Source: an uncultured Gammaproteobacteria bacterium (GTDB lineage: Bacteria > Pseudomonadota > Gammaproteobacteria > Pseudomonadales > Pseudohongiellaceae). From it: 64,000 nucleotides of DNA. Below, piece after piece: positions 27,194 through 35,972 of the stretch. A model generated the notes under the pieces. That model worked only from the letters and a program-made list of their open reading frames with translations. It had not been told where the DNA came from and made no database searches. Position 1 is the stretch's first letter. Every line of letters begins with the position of its first letter. The DNA lies in assembly GCA_903862645.1 (NCBI GenBank), contig CAIOZF010000146.1:1-64000 (forward strand), given 5' to 3'. A program made the translations under genes and the position numbers.

Positions 27194-27550
27194 TTACTGT
27201 TCCCGGGTGATGTCGCCACTGGCAGCGTCGACGTAGAGCGTGTAGATATTGCCTTCATTGTCCATGCGGACACGGTAGAACAACCCCCCGCCCTGTTGGA
27301 CCTCGTTGATGCTGATGACATTACCCGGATAGCGGGCACGCACCAGGTCCAGAGCCTGACGTTGCGACACTGCCGCCTGTTGCGCGCCGGGCTCCACGGT
27401 CTGACCGCGTCGGTCCTGGCCCGGGGCATCACCCTGCTGGGCTTGGGCGACAGGTATCCCCGCCAGCAGCAGCACAGCAGCGACGCTGAGCCATTGCCTG
27501 GCGGTCGGCAAGAGCCGGCATAACAGACTTGTCAGTGAATTTGACTTCAA
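27194..27550 (-). CDS. Secreted PepSY-domain protein
   Basis: A signal peptide (LSVAAVLLLAGIPVAQA, cleavage after AQA) leads to one PepSY domain with ALDLVRARYPGNVISINEV and YRVRMDNEGNIYTLYVDAASGDI. PepSY proteins act in the periplasm and commonly accompany PhoPQ-type systems, possibly modulating the sensor. 118 residues. First gene of a PepSY-regulator-kinase operon. Confidence 0.82.
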   Translation of the reverse strand: MKSNSLTSLLCRLLPTARQWLSVAAVLLLAGIPVAQAQQGDAPGQDRRGQTVEPGAQQAAVSQRQALDLVRARYPGNVISINEVQQGGGLFYRVRMDNEGNIYTLYVDAASGDITREQ

Positions 27551-27625
27551 AACAGACCCTCTCCAAATAAGCTGCGGGGAACAGCCTGTGAGTCAAACGA
27601 GCCTTCACTGACTCTTGATATGACC

Positions 27626-28222
27626 TCAGAACACAGGCTGAACATTGACTCTGATGCGGACCTGGGAGCCTGGCTCCTCGTCCATTCGCACCGAATACTC
27701 TTCATCGTTGTAGCGATAGCGAACGTCGTATCCAACAAGACGCTCCTCGTCACGGTACTCATAAACAGTCTCGCACTGACGCACCGTCTCGTAGTGCCTG
27801 CTGCGCTCGCGACTGCCATTGGCCGAGACTATATCACGTCCTATGGAGTGCCCCAACACAGCCCCGACCACCGTCCCTACCCGCGCATTTGACTTGCCAT
27901 GACCGACCGCATTGCCGATTGCACCACCGATGATGGTGCCCAGGATAGCCGGCGTGTTGCTACTCGAACGGTCACGGCGATGCACGACCACCTCCTCGTT
28001 CCAGCACTCCTCTCGGGGTATCGAAATCTCCACCGTCTGATAGATTGGCCGCGATTCGATCACTGCCGCATATTCATAGGTAGTTCTTTCGCCTGAAGAT
28101 GCCAGCGCGGGACTCGCCAGCACAGAAGACATCAACAACACTGTCGCAGTTGCGCACCCCAATACTGTTTCTCCTGTCATGATCCGTGTAGCAAGCAGAT
28201 TTTTCAGTGTCTGGTTATTCAT
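27626..28222 (-). CDS. Glycine-zipper 2TM envelope protein
   Basis: An N-terminal signal-like helix (about residues 18-42, ending ALAS) is followed by a double glycine-zipper hairpin, ILGTIIGGAIGNAVGHG then VGTVVGAVLGHSIGRDI, as in the 17-kDa antigen/SlyB superfamily. No lipobox Cys is obvious at the signal end, so it may be periplasmic or membrane-anchored rather than a lipoprotein. The C-terminal third has an alternating charged/aromatic pattern (YDVRYRYNDEEYSVRMD). 198 residues; Met15 is an alternative start. Confidence 0.75.
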   Translation of the reverse strand: MNNQTLKNLLATRIMTGETVLGCATATVLLMSSVLASPALASSGERTTYEYAAVIESRPIYQTVEISIPREECWNEEVVVHRRDRSSSNTPAILGTIIGGAIGNAVGHGKSNARVGTVVGAVLGHSIGRDIVSANGSRERSRHYETVRQCETVYEYRDEERLVGYDVRYRYNDEEYSVRMDEEPGSQVRIRVNVQPVF

Positions 28223-28530
28223 AAGCTCTTGACCTCACTCTGAAGAAACCCCGCCGATCACTGCGGCGGGAATGGTCTTGAGTCCACTGGGACCATCCCA
28301 TCGACTCTTGCTTGCATACTGTGGGTGTCAAGCTGAATACTTGCTGAATCGAAGCGAAAGGCTTTTAAGAAAAGCCAAGTGCTACGGTTGGAATTGCAGT
28401 TGCGGCATGGGTTTGATTTATCAACAAACCTCGTTAGAATTGACCCCTTGAAGCGGACGAGACTCCTGCGCAGGCAGAGAGTATCGCTGACTTCAGTGAA
28501 TAATAATTATAAGCAGCCAAGAGAGTATCC
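28223..28530. other. Intergenic region with three hairpins
   Basis: No gene is visible in this 308-base divergent region. It has a perfect stem CCCGCCG/CGGCGGG (28250-28270), a bulged stem pairing GGGAATGGTC with GACCATCCC (28268-28300) and a perfect stem GGCTTTT-AAG-AAAAGCC (28360-28376). A TTGACA reading leftward (28326-28331) would put the first two stems in the leader of the glycine-zipper gene, but its -10 is weak. The rightward leader of the cold-shock gene starts somewhere in the second half. Confidence 0.45.
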
Positions 28531-28950
28531 ATGTCCAACTTCAACAAACCGCTCAGTATTGCTTTTATTACCACCGCTGTTATTGCCATGCCTGTTTTCC
28601 TTCTCGATATCCAGCTCTCCAGCATCACCGCCACCGCCGCCACTTTCATCGTAAGCCTCGGCTCCGCCTTCATGGCAACGCGCACCAGCAAGCCGCGCGC
28701 CAGAAAACAAGTGGAGGAAAACCGTATTCCCTACAACCAGTCCAAACGCGAAAGTGGCAGCGTGAAATGGTTCAACGCCAGCAAGGGTTTTGGTTTCATA
28801 ACCCGCGACAGCGGGGATGACATATTCGTGCACTTCCGTTCGATTCGCGGAGAAGGCCACCGTGTCCTGCACGACGGTCAGCGAGTCGAATTTGCGATCA
28901 GTGAGGGAGACAAGGGCCTGCAGGCCGAGGATGTCGCTGCGGCCACGTAG
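28531..28950 (+). CDS. Membrane-anchored cold-shock domain protein
   Basis: The C-terminal half (about residues 74-139) is a complete cold-shock domain: [20 protein letters not shown] with RNP1 (KGFGFI) and RNP2-like DIFVHFRSI. Unlike CspA (about 70 residues), it carries an N-terminal region with two hydrophobic helices ([19 protein letters not shown] and [20 protein letters not shown]) and a basic linker. This predicts a nucleic-acid-binding domain tethered to the inner membrane. Its partners are unknown. Start ATG 28531 follows AAGAGAG. Confidence 0.82.
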   Translation: MSNFNKPLSIAFITTAVIAMPVFLLDIQLSSITATAATFIVSLGSAFMATRTSKPRARKQVEENRIPYNQSKRESGSVKWFNASKGFGFITRDSGDDIFVHFRSIRGEGHRVLHDGQRVEFAISEGDKGLQAEDVAAAT

Positions 28951-29013
28951 CGGCCTAGACTAACGTGCACTTACCAATACGCGATCAGCAGAGCGCATAA
29001 AGTGACAATACTA

Positions 29014-29256
29014 TCAATAATGCGGAGGCCTCTCGTCAACAGAGGCACTCGCGTTATTCTTGTCAGGAAGATTGTCCATGACATGGGTGATGCGATCTCT
29101 GTGCAGCAGGACTTCTCTGTGCAGCACATCGATCTGTGTCTGCTGCCGCGCCACGATGTCGTTGAGTTCGCGCAACAGATCCTCCTGAAAGGCGAACTGC
29201 GACTGCAGATCAAAAAGCTGCTCCAGCAATTGTTCCTGACTCAGATTCTTGCTCAT
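29014..29256 (-). CDS. slyX: SlyX family protein
   Basis: A short coiled-coil protein of 80 residues with QSQFAFQEDLLRELNDIVAR and the typical C-terminus ending ERPPHY. SlyX is widespread in gammaproteobacteria, with no firmly established function. It converges with the cold-shock gene and is divergent from the desaturase. No terminator is evident between it and the cold-shock gene. Confidence 0.88.
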   Translation of the reverse strand: MSKNLSQEQLLEQLFDLQSQFAFQEDLLRELNDIVARQQTQIDVLHREVLLHRDRITHVMDNLPDKNNASASVDERPPHY

Positions 29257-29503
29257 TCTTGGACCATCGGCTGGCGTGAAAAGGGTGCCAATTAAAACAG
29301 ATCAGACAAGCGCCTGACCATAGCACTTTTTTTTGTTTCGTCATTCATGCAATAATTTCTCACTTTCCGCTGTCAGTATACACTGCGTCAAGTGCTTCCC
29401 CTGCTGTTCGAGCGCCGACGGCAGAATGCAGAATGGATCGGAGTTCAATTCTCTCAGGTCGGCGCCGACAATTATTTTACAAGCCCCAGCAGGAATCGCA
29501 CTT

Positions 29504-30652
29504 ATGCAGAAGCCGCCCGTAAACTGGACAAATACCCTCCTGTTTACCCTGACACCTCTTTTCGCCGTCACCCTCGTACCTTGGTATGGCTTCACCCATG
29601 GTTATGACCTTTACGAGTGGGTGGTGTTTGTTCTGCTGATGGGTTTTTGTGGCATGTCTATCACGGCAGGTTACCATCGTCTCTGGTCCCACAAGGCCTA
29701 CAAGGCCCGCGGCGTGCTGCGGTTCTTCTTCGCGCTGGGCGGCGCCTGTGCTCTCCAGAACGATGTGCTGCACTGGGCATCTGACCATCGCCGCCATCAT
29801 GCTCATGTTGATAACGATGACAAGGATCCCTACTCCGCAGGCCGAGGGTTCTGGTTCTCCCACATTGGCTGGATTCTGCGCAATTATGAAAGTGGCAAGG
29901 AAGATTTCTCGAACGTGAAGGATCTGCAGTGCGATCCCGTTGTGGCGTGGCAATACAAACACTATCTGAGCCTGGTGCTGCTGATGAACATCGGGTTGCC
30001 GGTGTTTCTGGGTTTTCTGAACGGGGACATCATAGGCTCTCTTCTCCTCGGTGGTCTGCTGCGCCTGGTAGTGAGTCAGCACGTGACCTGGCTGATCAAC
30101 TCCATCGCCCACATGTGGGGACGTCAACCTTATAGCAACGAAAGCTCGGCACGGGACAACGGTCTGCTGGCATTTGTCACCTACGGAGAGGGTTATCACA
30201 ACTACCACCACGCCTTCCAGTGGGACTATCGCAATGGCATCAAGTGGTGGCATTACGACCCGACCAAATGGTTCATTCGGGGCTGTGCCTTCCTGGGCCT
30301 GACCAGTGACCTCAAACGCATCTCGGCTGTCGTAATCGAAACCGCCCGATTGGACATGCAATTCCGCCGTGCAGCGGCACGCTGTGAATCCATGAGCAAT
30401 TCGGACAAGTGGCAGCAACGTCTGGAGCAGGAATACGAGCAGCTGAAGTCAACGCTGCAACTGTGGGCTCAGCACCAGCAGGCCTGGTACGAAGCCAAGA
30501 CCACAGCACTGCATGAGAAGTTGACCCATTGGGAACGCCTGCAGATGCGCGACAGCTACCGTGAAGCCCGCTTCCGCCTCAAGATTCAACAGCAGCGCTG
30601 GCAACAGCTCATTCGGAGTTTCCCGGCCATGCATGTCATGCCGGCAGCATAG
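29504..30652 (+). CDS. Membrane fatty acid desaturase (acyl-CoA/acyl-lipid delta-9 type)
   Basis: It introduces a double bond into saturated acyl chains with a di-iron centre. The three histidine boxes are present: HRLWSH, HRRHHAH and HNYHHAF, with four or more membrane segments around them. ATG 29504 is preferred (AGGA 10 bases upstream; the earlier open frame is not conserved-looking). After about residue 285 there is a 95-residue C-terminal extension rich in Gln, Glu, Arg and Trp, predicted helical or coiled-coil, not part of the catalytic domain. Confidence 0.9.
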   Translation: MQKPPVNWTNTLLFTLTPLFAVTLVPWYGFTHGYDLYEWVVFVLLMGFCGMSITAGYHRLWSHKAYKARGVLRFFFALGGACALQNDVLHWASDHRRHHAHVDNDDKDPYSAGRGFWFSHIGWILRNYESGKEDFSNVKDLQCDPVVAWQYKHYLSLVLLMNIGLPVFLGFLNGDIIGSLLLGGLLRLVVSQHVTWLINSIAHMWGRQPYSNESSARDNGLLAFVTYGEGYHNYHHAFQWDYRNGIKWWHYDPTKWFIRGCAFLGLTSDLKRISAVVIETARLDMQFRRAAARCESMSNSDKWQQRLEQEYEQLKSTLQLWAQHQQAWYEAKTTALHEKLTHWERLQMRDSYREARFRLKIQQQRWQQLIRSFPAMHVMPAA

Positions 30653-30679
30653 GTAGTCAGGGCTAATGGAGACACACAC

Positions 30680-31210
30680 ATGATTCTGCGTGGACTGTTT
30701 GTGGCTGCCGCCCTGCTGCTGAGCACGGCCTTGGCGCCTGGGGCCATGGCGTTGGAAGAAGGCACACCGGCTCCGGATTTCACGCTCCCGGACATACAGG
30801 AAGACCAACCCGCCATCAGCCTGAGCGCACTGCGCGGCAAGACCGTGTATGTGGATTTCTGGGCATCCTGGTGCACCCCCTGCCTGCGCTCGATGCCACT
30901 TATCAACGATCTCTACGTCAAGTACCGCGAACGCGGTTTCGAAGTGGTGGCGATCAATGTCGATGATCCCGTCGAGGATGGCCGCGAATTCCTGCTGGAC
31001 ACCCCGCTCGACTACCTGATCGCCGCCGACACCGACAGCGCGGTACTGGATCAGTATGGTGTGATCGGTATGCCCACCTCCTACCTGATCGACCCCCAGG
31101 GAGTGGTGCGACTGGTACACATTGGCTTCAAGGACAAGGACATCGAGATCATCGAACAGGAAATCACTGCAGTTCTGGATGAAGCCAGTCCGTCAGTACA
31201 GCAGCCGTAG
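30680..31210 (+). CDS. TlpA-family periplasmic thioredoxin-like protein
   Basis: A signal peptide (LFVAAALLLSTALAPGAMA) is followed by a TlpA/ResA-like thioredoxin fold with active site WASWCTPCLRSMP (CxxC near residues 75-78) and the cis-Pro region GVIGMPTSYLID. It probably reduces disulfides on periplasmic or cytochrome c substrates. 176 residues. It follows the desaturase by 27 bases on the same strand, and its last 18 bases overlap the 3' end of the convergent srkA. Confidence 0.85.
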   Translation: MILRGLFVAAALLLSTALAPGAMALEEGTPAPDFTLPDIQEDQPAISLSALRGKTVYVDFWASWCTPCLRSMPLINDLYVKYRERGFEVVAINVDDPVEDGREFLLDTPLDYLIAADTDSAVLDQYGVIGMPTSYLIDPQGVVRLVHIGFKDKDIEIIEQEITAVLDEASPSVQQP

Positions 31211-32269
31211 CGGCGGCTCGTCCAGCGCTGCCATCTGCTCGCGCAGCTCCAGAATGTGCTCCGCCCAGTAGCGCTCGGTATTGAACCAAGGGAAGCTCTT
31301 AGGGAACGCAGGATCTTCCCAGCGCCGCGCTAGCCAGGCACTGTAATGCATGATCCGCAGCGTGCGCAGAGCCTCGATCAAGTCCAGCTCGCGGGGGTTG
31401 AAATCGTTGAACTCATTGTACCCTTCCACCAGCTCCAGCAGTTGTCCCTGGCGCTGATCCCGTTCGCCGGACATCAACATCCACAGGTCCTGAATGGCAG
31501 GCCCGGTCATGGTGTCATCAAAGTCCACAAAATGAGGCGCATCGGTTCGCCACAGCACATTGCCCGGATGGCAGTCACCATGGATGCGCTGCAGCCGTAT
31601 GCCCTTGTTGCGTGCGAATACGGCCTGCAGTCTGACGATCAAATCATTGCTGAGCGTGTCGTAGGCACGGATCAGTGAATCCGGAATGAAGTGATTGCCG
31701 AGCAGATACTCCCGGCTCTCGATAGCCAGCCGCTCGACCGTCAACCCGCCCCGATGTTTGAAAGTGCGTGTCGCGCCGACCAGGTGCACGCGGCCAATGA
31801 AGCGCCCCAGCACCACCAGATTATCCGGGTCATCCAGATCCGGGGCGCGGCCCGCAAGACGCTCGAACACGGCAAAGGAGAAACCATCGAAATCATAGAG
31901 CGTCTGTTTACCATCAAGAGGCAACGGCGGCACCACCGGAATTTCCAGATCCGCCAGCTCTGTGGCAAAGGCGTGCTCTTCGAGAATCTGTTCGCGGGTC
32001 CAGCGCTCTGGCCGATAGAACTTCACGATCACCGGCGGACCATCTTCCACACCTACCTGATAGACGCGATTCTCGTAGCTGTTGAGCGCGAGGATGCGGG
32101 CGTCAGTGCGAATGCCGACACTCTCGACAGCGTCGAGTACGCGCTCAGGAGTAAGACGCTGATAGGGGTGCACCGCGAGAGATTGATGCTGCAGATCATG
32201 TGTTGCGTCGGCGTGGAAGTCAGCGTCTGACGCTGATTCCTCTGGCAAATCATCCTGAGTGTGAGGCAT
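31193..32269 (-). CDS. srkA: Stress response serine/threonine kinase SrkA (YihE/RdoA)
   Basis: SrkA is a eukaryote-like kinase that counters MazF-linked death under stress. The catalytic loop IHGDCHPGNVLWR and metal-binding FVDFDDTMTGPA are intact, with the N-lobe Lys in VIVKFYRPERW. ATG 32269 is chosen since AGGAC lies just upstream; the frame opens at 32332. 358 residues versus about 328 in E. coli, the extra being an acidic N-terminal segment. Confidence 0.9.
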   Translation of the reverse strand: MPHTQDDLPEESASDADFHADATHDLQHQSLAVHPYQRLTPERVLDAVESVGIRTDARILALNSYENRVYQVGVEDGPPVIVKFYRPERWTREQILEEHAFATELADLEIPVVPPLPLDGKQTLYDFDGFSFAVFERLAGRAPDLDDPDNLVVLGRFIGRVHLVGATRTFKHRGGLTVERLAIESREYLLGNHFIPDSLIRAYDTLSNDLIVRLQAVFARNKGIRLQRIHGDCHPGNVLWRTDAPHFVDFDDTMTGPAIQDLWMLMSGERDQRQGQLLELVEGYNEFNDFNPRELDLIEALRTLRIMHYSAWLARRWEDPAFPKSFPWFNTERYWAEHILELREQMAALDEPPLRLLY

Positions 32270-32442
32270 GTAAAGTCCTGATCGAGTTTGCGCGGAGTAT
32301 ACTGTAAAATCCGCGCGCTTGTTCGCGGCCACCGGTACGCAGAATACTCTCAGTGCAGAACAGGCATAAAACCGTCATGACCAGTGAAGCCATCCGTTAA
32401 ATTCAACAGCGCTGCGAGAGCGCCGTCCTTGAGGAGCGATTC

Positions 32443-33735
32443 TTGAATCACCAGCAACTGCAAGCCAGACAACAGGAATTACGTGCACAGTACCAGAGCG
32501 TCAGCGCCCAGAAACTGAATCTGGATTTGACGCGCGGCAAACCATCGACGGAACAGCTGAACCTCAGCGACGAACTCGACGGTATCCTTGCTGGGAACTA
32601 CCTGTGTCATGACAACTCCGACAGCCGCAACTACGGCGGCATTATGGGCATCCCGGAAGCCAGACAGCTGGCTGCTGACTACCTGCAGACGACCCCAGTG
32701 CGCACTATGGTTGGCGGCAACAGTAGCCTGCAGTTCATGTATCAACTGGTGACCAGCTCGCTCTATCACGGCGCGCGCGGCGCTGATTCCTCTTGGCAGA
32801 AGGAGGCGGCAGCCACTGGTGGCACAGTGAAATTCCTGTGCCCCGCTCCTGGTTATGACCGTCACTTCGCCATCTGCGAAGCACTCGGCATCGCCATGAT
32901 CCCGGTCGCCATGAACTCTGAAGGCCCGGACATGGATCAGGTCGAGGCACTGCTGAAGGCTGACCCGTTGATCAAGGGCATCTGGTGTGTGCCCAAATAT
33001 GCCAACCCCGATGGTGTCGTATACTCCAAAGCGGTAGTCGGCAGAATGGCGCAACTGGGTAAAATTGCCGGCGCCAACTTCCGCATAATGTGGGATAACG
33101 CCTACGCCGAACATCATCTGGTGGATAACCCGCCCGAGCTGGCCAACATCATTGCACTGAGTGAAGCAGCGGGTACGCTGGACAACGTTCTGGTGATTGG
33201 CTCTACATCGAAGATCACTCAGGCCGGCGCCGGCATCTCCTTCATTGCGACGTCAGAGGCCAACCTTGCCGCTTTCGCAGAACAGCTTGGCATCGCTACT
33301 ATCGGCCCCGACAAGGTCAATCAGCTGCGTCACGTCAAATTCCTCAAGGACATGCCCACGCTGCGCGCGCTGATGCAGCGCCACCGTGCCATTCTGGAGC
33401 CGAAGTTCAAGGTCTTGCTGGAACAGCTGAACAAGGGCCTGAAAGGTAAAACCATCAATGGCAAGAGCCTGGGAGACTGGACGACACCGCAGGGTGGTTA
33501 CTTCGTGCTGTTCAATACTCAGCCGGGGCTGGCTGACAAAGTGGTGAAACTGACAGCAGGCGCCGGTGTAAAGTTGACGCCTGCAGGCTCCACCTATCCC
33601 TACCGCAAAGATCCTGCCAACACGAATATCCGGCTGGCGCCTTCCTTCCCAAGCTTGAGGGAAATCGACGCTGCCATGGAGGTGTTTGTGCTGTGTGTGG
33701 AGTTGGCGACTATCGAAAGAGAGTTAGGGGTTTAG
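32443..33735 (+). CDS. PLP-dependent aminotransferase (PF12897-type aspartate aminotransferase-like)
   Basis: The protein is a fold-type I aminotransferase of the group annotated as Aminotran_MocR/Asp_aminotransf, without a DNA-binding domain. The PLP Lys is in GSTSKITQAGAG, the Asp for the pyridine nitrogen in IMWDNAYAEH and the carboxylate-binding Arg near TNIRLAPSFPS. The start is TTG 32443 with AGGAG 7 bases upstream; no ATG is better placed. 430 residues. The amino-acid substrate cannot be read from the sequence. Confidence 0.85.
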   Translation: MNHQQLQARQQELRAQYQSVSAQKLNLDLTRGKPSTEQLNLSDELDGILAGNYLCHDNSDSRNYGGIMGIPEARQLAADYLQTTPVRTMVGGNSSLQFMYQLVTSSLYHGARGADSSWQKEAAATGGTVKFLCPAPGYDRHFAICEALGIAMIPVAMNSEGPDMDQVEALLKADPLIKGIWCVPKYANPDGVVYSKAVVGRMAQLGKIAGANFRIMWDNAYAEHHLVDNPPELANIIALSEAAGTLDNVLVIGSTSKITQAGAGISFIATSEANLAAFAEQLGIATIGPDKVNQLRHVKFLKDMPTLRALMQRHRAILEPKFKVLLEQLNKGLKGKTINGKSLGDWTTPQGGYFVLFNTQPGLADKVVKLTAGAGVKLTPAGSTYPYRKDPANTNIRLAPSFPSLREIDAAMEVFVLCVELATIERELGV

Positions 33736-33809
33736 CAGTGTCAGATCAGGCTGTCGGCTGGCTCTGCACTGCCAGCCCGATCGCTTGACCAGTCTGATGG
33801 TTTAGGGAA

Positions 33810-34151
33810 TTACTCGGACTTCTGGGTATCAGTATTGCGCGAGGCCATGAACGGCACCGGGAATGGCGTGATATTGTCGCCATTGAATATCTTGCTGACC
33901 CCGCCCTTCTCGACCTCGTCGATGCGGACAATCGCCTGAATCGGAATAAAGCTGCGCTTGACCCCGTGGAACTCGGCCTTCAACTTTTCTTCGCTCGGGT
34001 CTACTACCACCTGACTGCGCTCATCGAAGATGTAGTCTTCGACTTCGATGAAGCCATACAGCTCGCTCTGATAGACCTGCTTGGCAAAGACTTCATAGAC
34101 CTTGCCCTTGTTGAGGAAGGTGATTCTGTAGATTTCGGAAGGAGTAGCCAT
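33810..34151 (-). CDS. DUF1820 family protein
   Basis: A 113-residue soluble protein beginning MATPSEIYRITFLNKGKVYE, with GFIEVEDYIFDERSQVVVDP and RSFIPIQAIVRIDEVEKGG. This matches the gammaproteobacterial DUF1820 family of unknown function. It is divergent from miaB. The C-terminal tail (SRNTDTQKSE) looks disordered. Confidence 0.82.
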   Translation of the reverse strand: MATPSEIYRITFLNKGKVYEVFAKQVYQSELYGFIEVEDYIFDERSQVVVDPSEEKLKAEFHGVKRSFIPIQAIVRIDEVEKGGVSKIFNGDNITPFPVPFMASRNTDTQKSE

Positions 34152-34402
34152 TAATGCAATCTCGTAAACGTTGACGCTCCTTTATATCAGGGCGAATTCG
34201 TGTATTTCAAGCGCGAATTCTCGGACCGGACGGAGCTGGCTGGCATTTTACAGCAATTGTACCGTGGCCACCCGACAATCTTTCACTCCCGTACGCAGGT
34301 TTTGTGCCGACGGCTAAGCTGCTACAATCCGCGCTCTGCTGAAAACCAGCACCTTCGCCAGGCCCGTTTCGCAATGCCCTTCGGGGTGGAATCCGACAAA
34401 CC

Positions 34403-35857
34403 ATGATGAACAACGACACTCAGACTCAGGCCGTCCAGTACGTGACGCCTGCTTCCCATGCCGCTGCAGCAACCTCTCCTGTCCCCACTCCCTTATCAGG
34501 ACCAGTGGCCGCCAAAACCGGACTGCCCACAGATGGGACCATCAAGAAGGTGTTCATCAAGACCCATGGCTGCCAGATGAACGTGTATGACTCGTCACGC
34601 ATGCTCGACATGCTGCGCGAATCCCACGGGGCTGAACTCGTCGACACTCCGGAGCAGGCTGATCTGCTGTTGCTCAATACCTGCTCGATTCGTGAAAAGG
34701 CGCAGGAAAAGGTCTTCCATCAGCTCGGCCGCTGGAAGGCATTAAAGAAGATCAACCCGAATATCAAGATCGCGGTGGGTGGCTGTGTCGCCAGTCAGGA
34801 AGGCGCCGCCATCGGCAAACGCGCCCCCTACGTCGACGTGGTCTTCGGTCCGCAGACGCTGCATAAACTCCCGCAAATGCTCAACAGCTCGAACGGCAGC
34901 AACACCTTAGTGGATATCAGCTTCCCCGAGATTGAGAAGTTTGACCGCCTGCCCGAACCCACGGTCGATGGCTGTGAGGCTTTCCTGACAGTGATGGAAG
35001 GCTGCAGCAAGTACTGCTCTTTCTGCGTGGTGCCTTATACCCGAGGCGAAGAAGTCAGCCGCCCACTGGACGACGTGCTGGCAGAAGCCGTGCACTTAGC
35101 CGCACAAGGCGTTCGCGAAATCAACCTGCTGGGGCAGAATGTGAATGCTTATCGCGGCCTGACCCATGATGGTCAGCTCACGGATCTGGCCACTTTAATC
35201 CAATACGTTTCAGCCATCGAGGGTATAGGCCGAATTCGCTTCACAACCTCGCACCCCACCGAGTTCAGCAGTCGCTTGATCGACACCTATCGCCATGTCC
35301 CTGGCTTGGTGGATCACCTGCATCTGCCGGTACAGAGCGGTTCGGACCGCATGCTAGCGGCAATGAAGCGGAATCACACCGTGCTCGAGTACAAGTCCAT
35401 CATCCGCAAGTTGAAGGCCATCCGCCCCAACATGAGCCTGTCGTCGGACTTCATCGTTGGCTTCCCGGGCGAGACCCACAAAGACTTTGAAGACACCATG
35501 AACCTGATCATGGAGATCGGCTACGACACCTCCTACAGTTTCATTTACAGCGCCCGCCCCGGCACCCCGGCATCCGATCTGCCCGACACGACTTCCGAGC
35601 AGGAGAAAAAACACCGCCTGAGCATCCTGCAGGCCCAAATCATCCAGCAAGCGGCCGCCATTAGCGAAGGCATGATAGGCACGACCCAACGCATTCTCGT
35701 CACCGGCCTCTCACGCAAGGATCCGGGTGATCTGCAGGGCCGCACGGAGAACAACCGCGTGGTAAATTTCCGCGGGGATGACCATCGTCTGATCGGGCAA
35801 TTTGCGGACGTGAAAATCACCAGAGCCTACCCCAATTCACTGGTGGGGACCTTGTAA
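34403..35857 (+). CDS. miaB: tRNA-2-methylthio-N6-isopentenyladenosine synthase MiaB
   Basis: MiaB adds the methylthio group to i6A37 in tRNAs reading UNN codons. The UPF0004 domain supplies three auxiliary-cluster Cys ([30 protein letters not shown]). The radical SAM motif is [15 protein letters not shown], and a TRAM domain ends the protein. An N-terminal extension of about 45 low-complexity residues rich in Ala, Thr, Ser and Pro precedes the conserved [10 protein letters not shown]. First of a miaB-phoH-ybeY-corC cluster. Confidence 0.96.
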   Translation: MMNNDTQTQAVQYVTPASHAAAATSPVPTPLSGPVAAKTGLPTDGTIKKVFIKTHGCQMNVYDSSRMLDMLRESHGAELVDTPEQADLLLLNTCSIREKAQEKVFHQLGRWKALKKINPNIKIAVGGCVASQEGAAIGKRAPYVDVVFGPQTLHKLPQMLNSSNGSNTLVDISFPEIEKFDRLPEPTVDGCEAFLTVMEGCSKYCSFCVVPYTRGEEVSRPLDDVLAEAVHLAAQGVREINLLGQNVNAYRGLTHDGQLTDLATLIQYVSAIEGIGRIRFTTSHPTEFSSRLIDTYRHVPGLVDHLHLPVQSGSDRMLAAMKRNHTVLEYKSIIRKLKAIRPNMSLSSDFIVGFPGETHKDFEDTMNLIMEIGYDTSYSFIYSARPGTPASDLPDTTSEQEKKHRLSILQAQIIQQAAAISEGMIGTTQRILVTGLSRKDPGDLQGRTENNRVVNFRGDDHRLIGQFADVKITRAYPNSLVGTL

Positions 35858-35877
35858 TCAACACCCCGTTAAAACTG

Positions 35878-35905
35878 CTTACAAGTAGCGATAGATTGGT
35901 ATACT
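35878..35905 (+). promoter_or_regulatory. Candidate phoH operon promoter
   Basis: -35 CTTACA (35878-35883), 16 bases, -10 TATACT (35900-35905), between the miaB stop and phoH. AGGAGG follows at about 35951, but is 16 bases from the phoH ATG, longer than usual for a ribosome site. Confidence 0.45.
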
Positions 35906-35972
35906 ACGGCCGCAACGCGACCGATATCCGCAGGCAATTTGACCCAATGCAGGAGGTTTGTAAGCTGTCTTA

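Noticed and set aside
29300-29320. TCAGACAAGCGCCTGA before the desaturase as a FabR/DesT operator
   Set aside because: Symmetry is only partial and it does not match the known FabR/DesT consensus closely enough.
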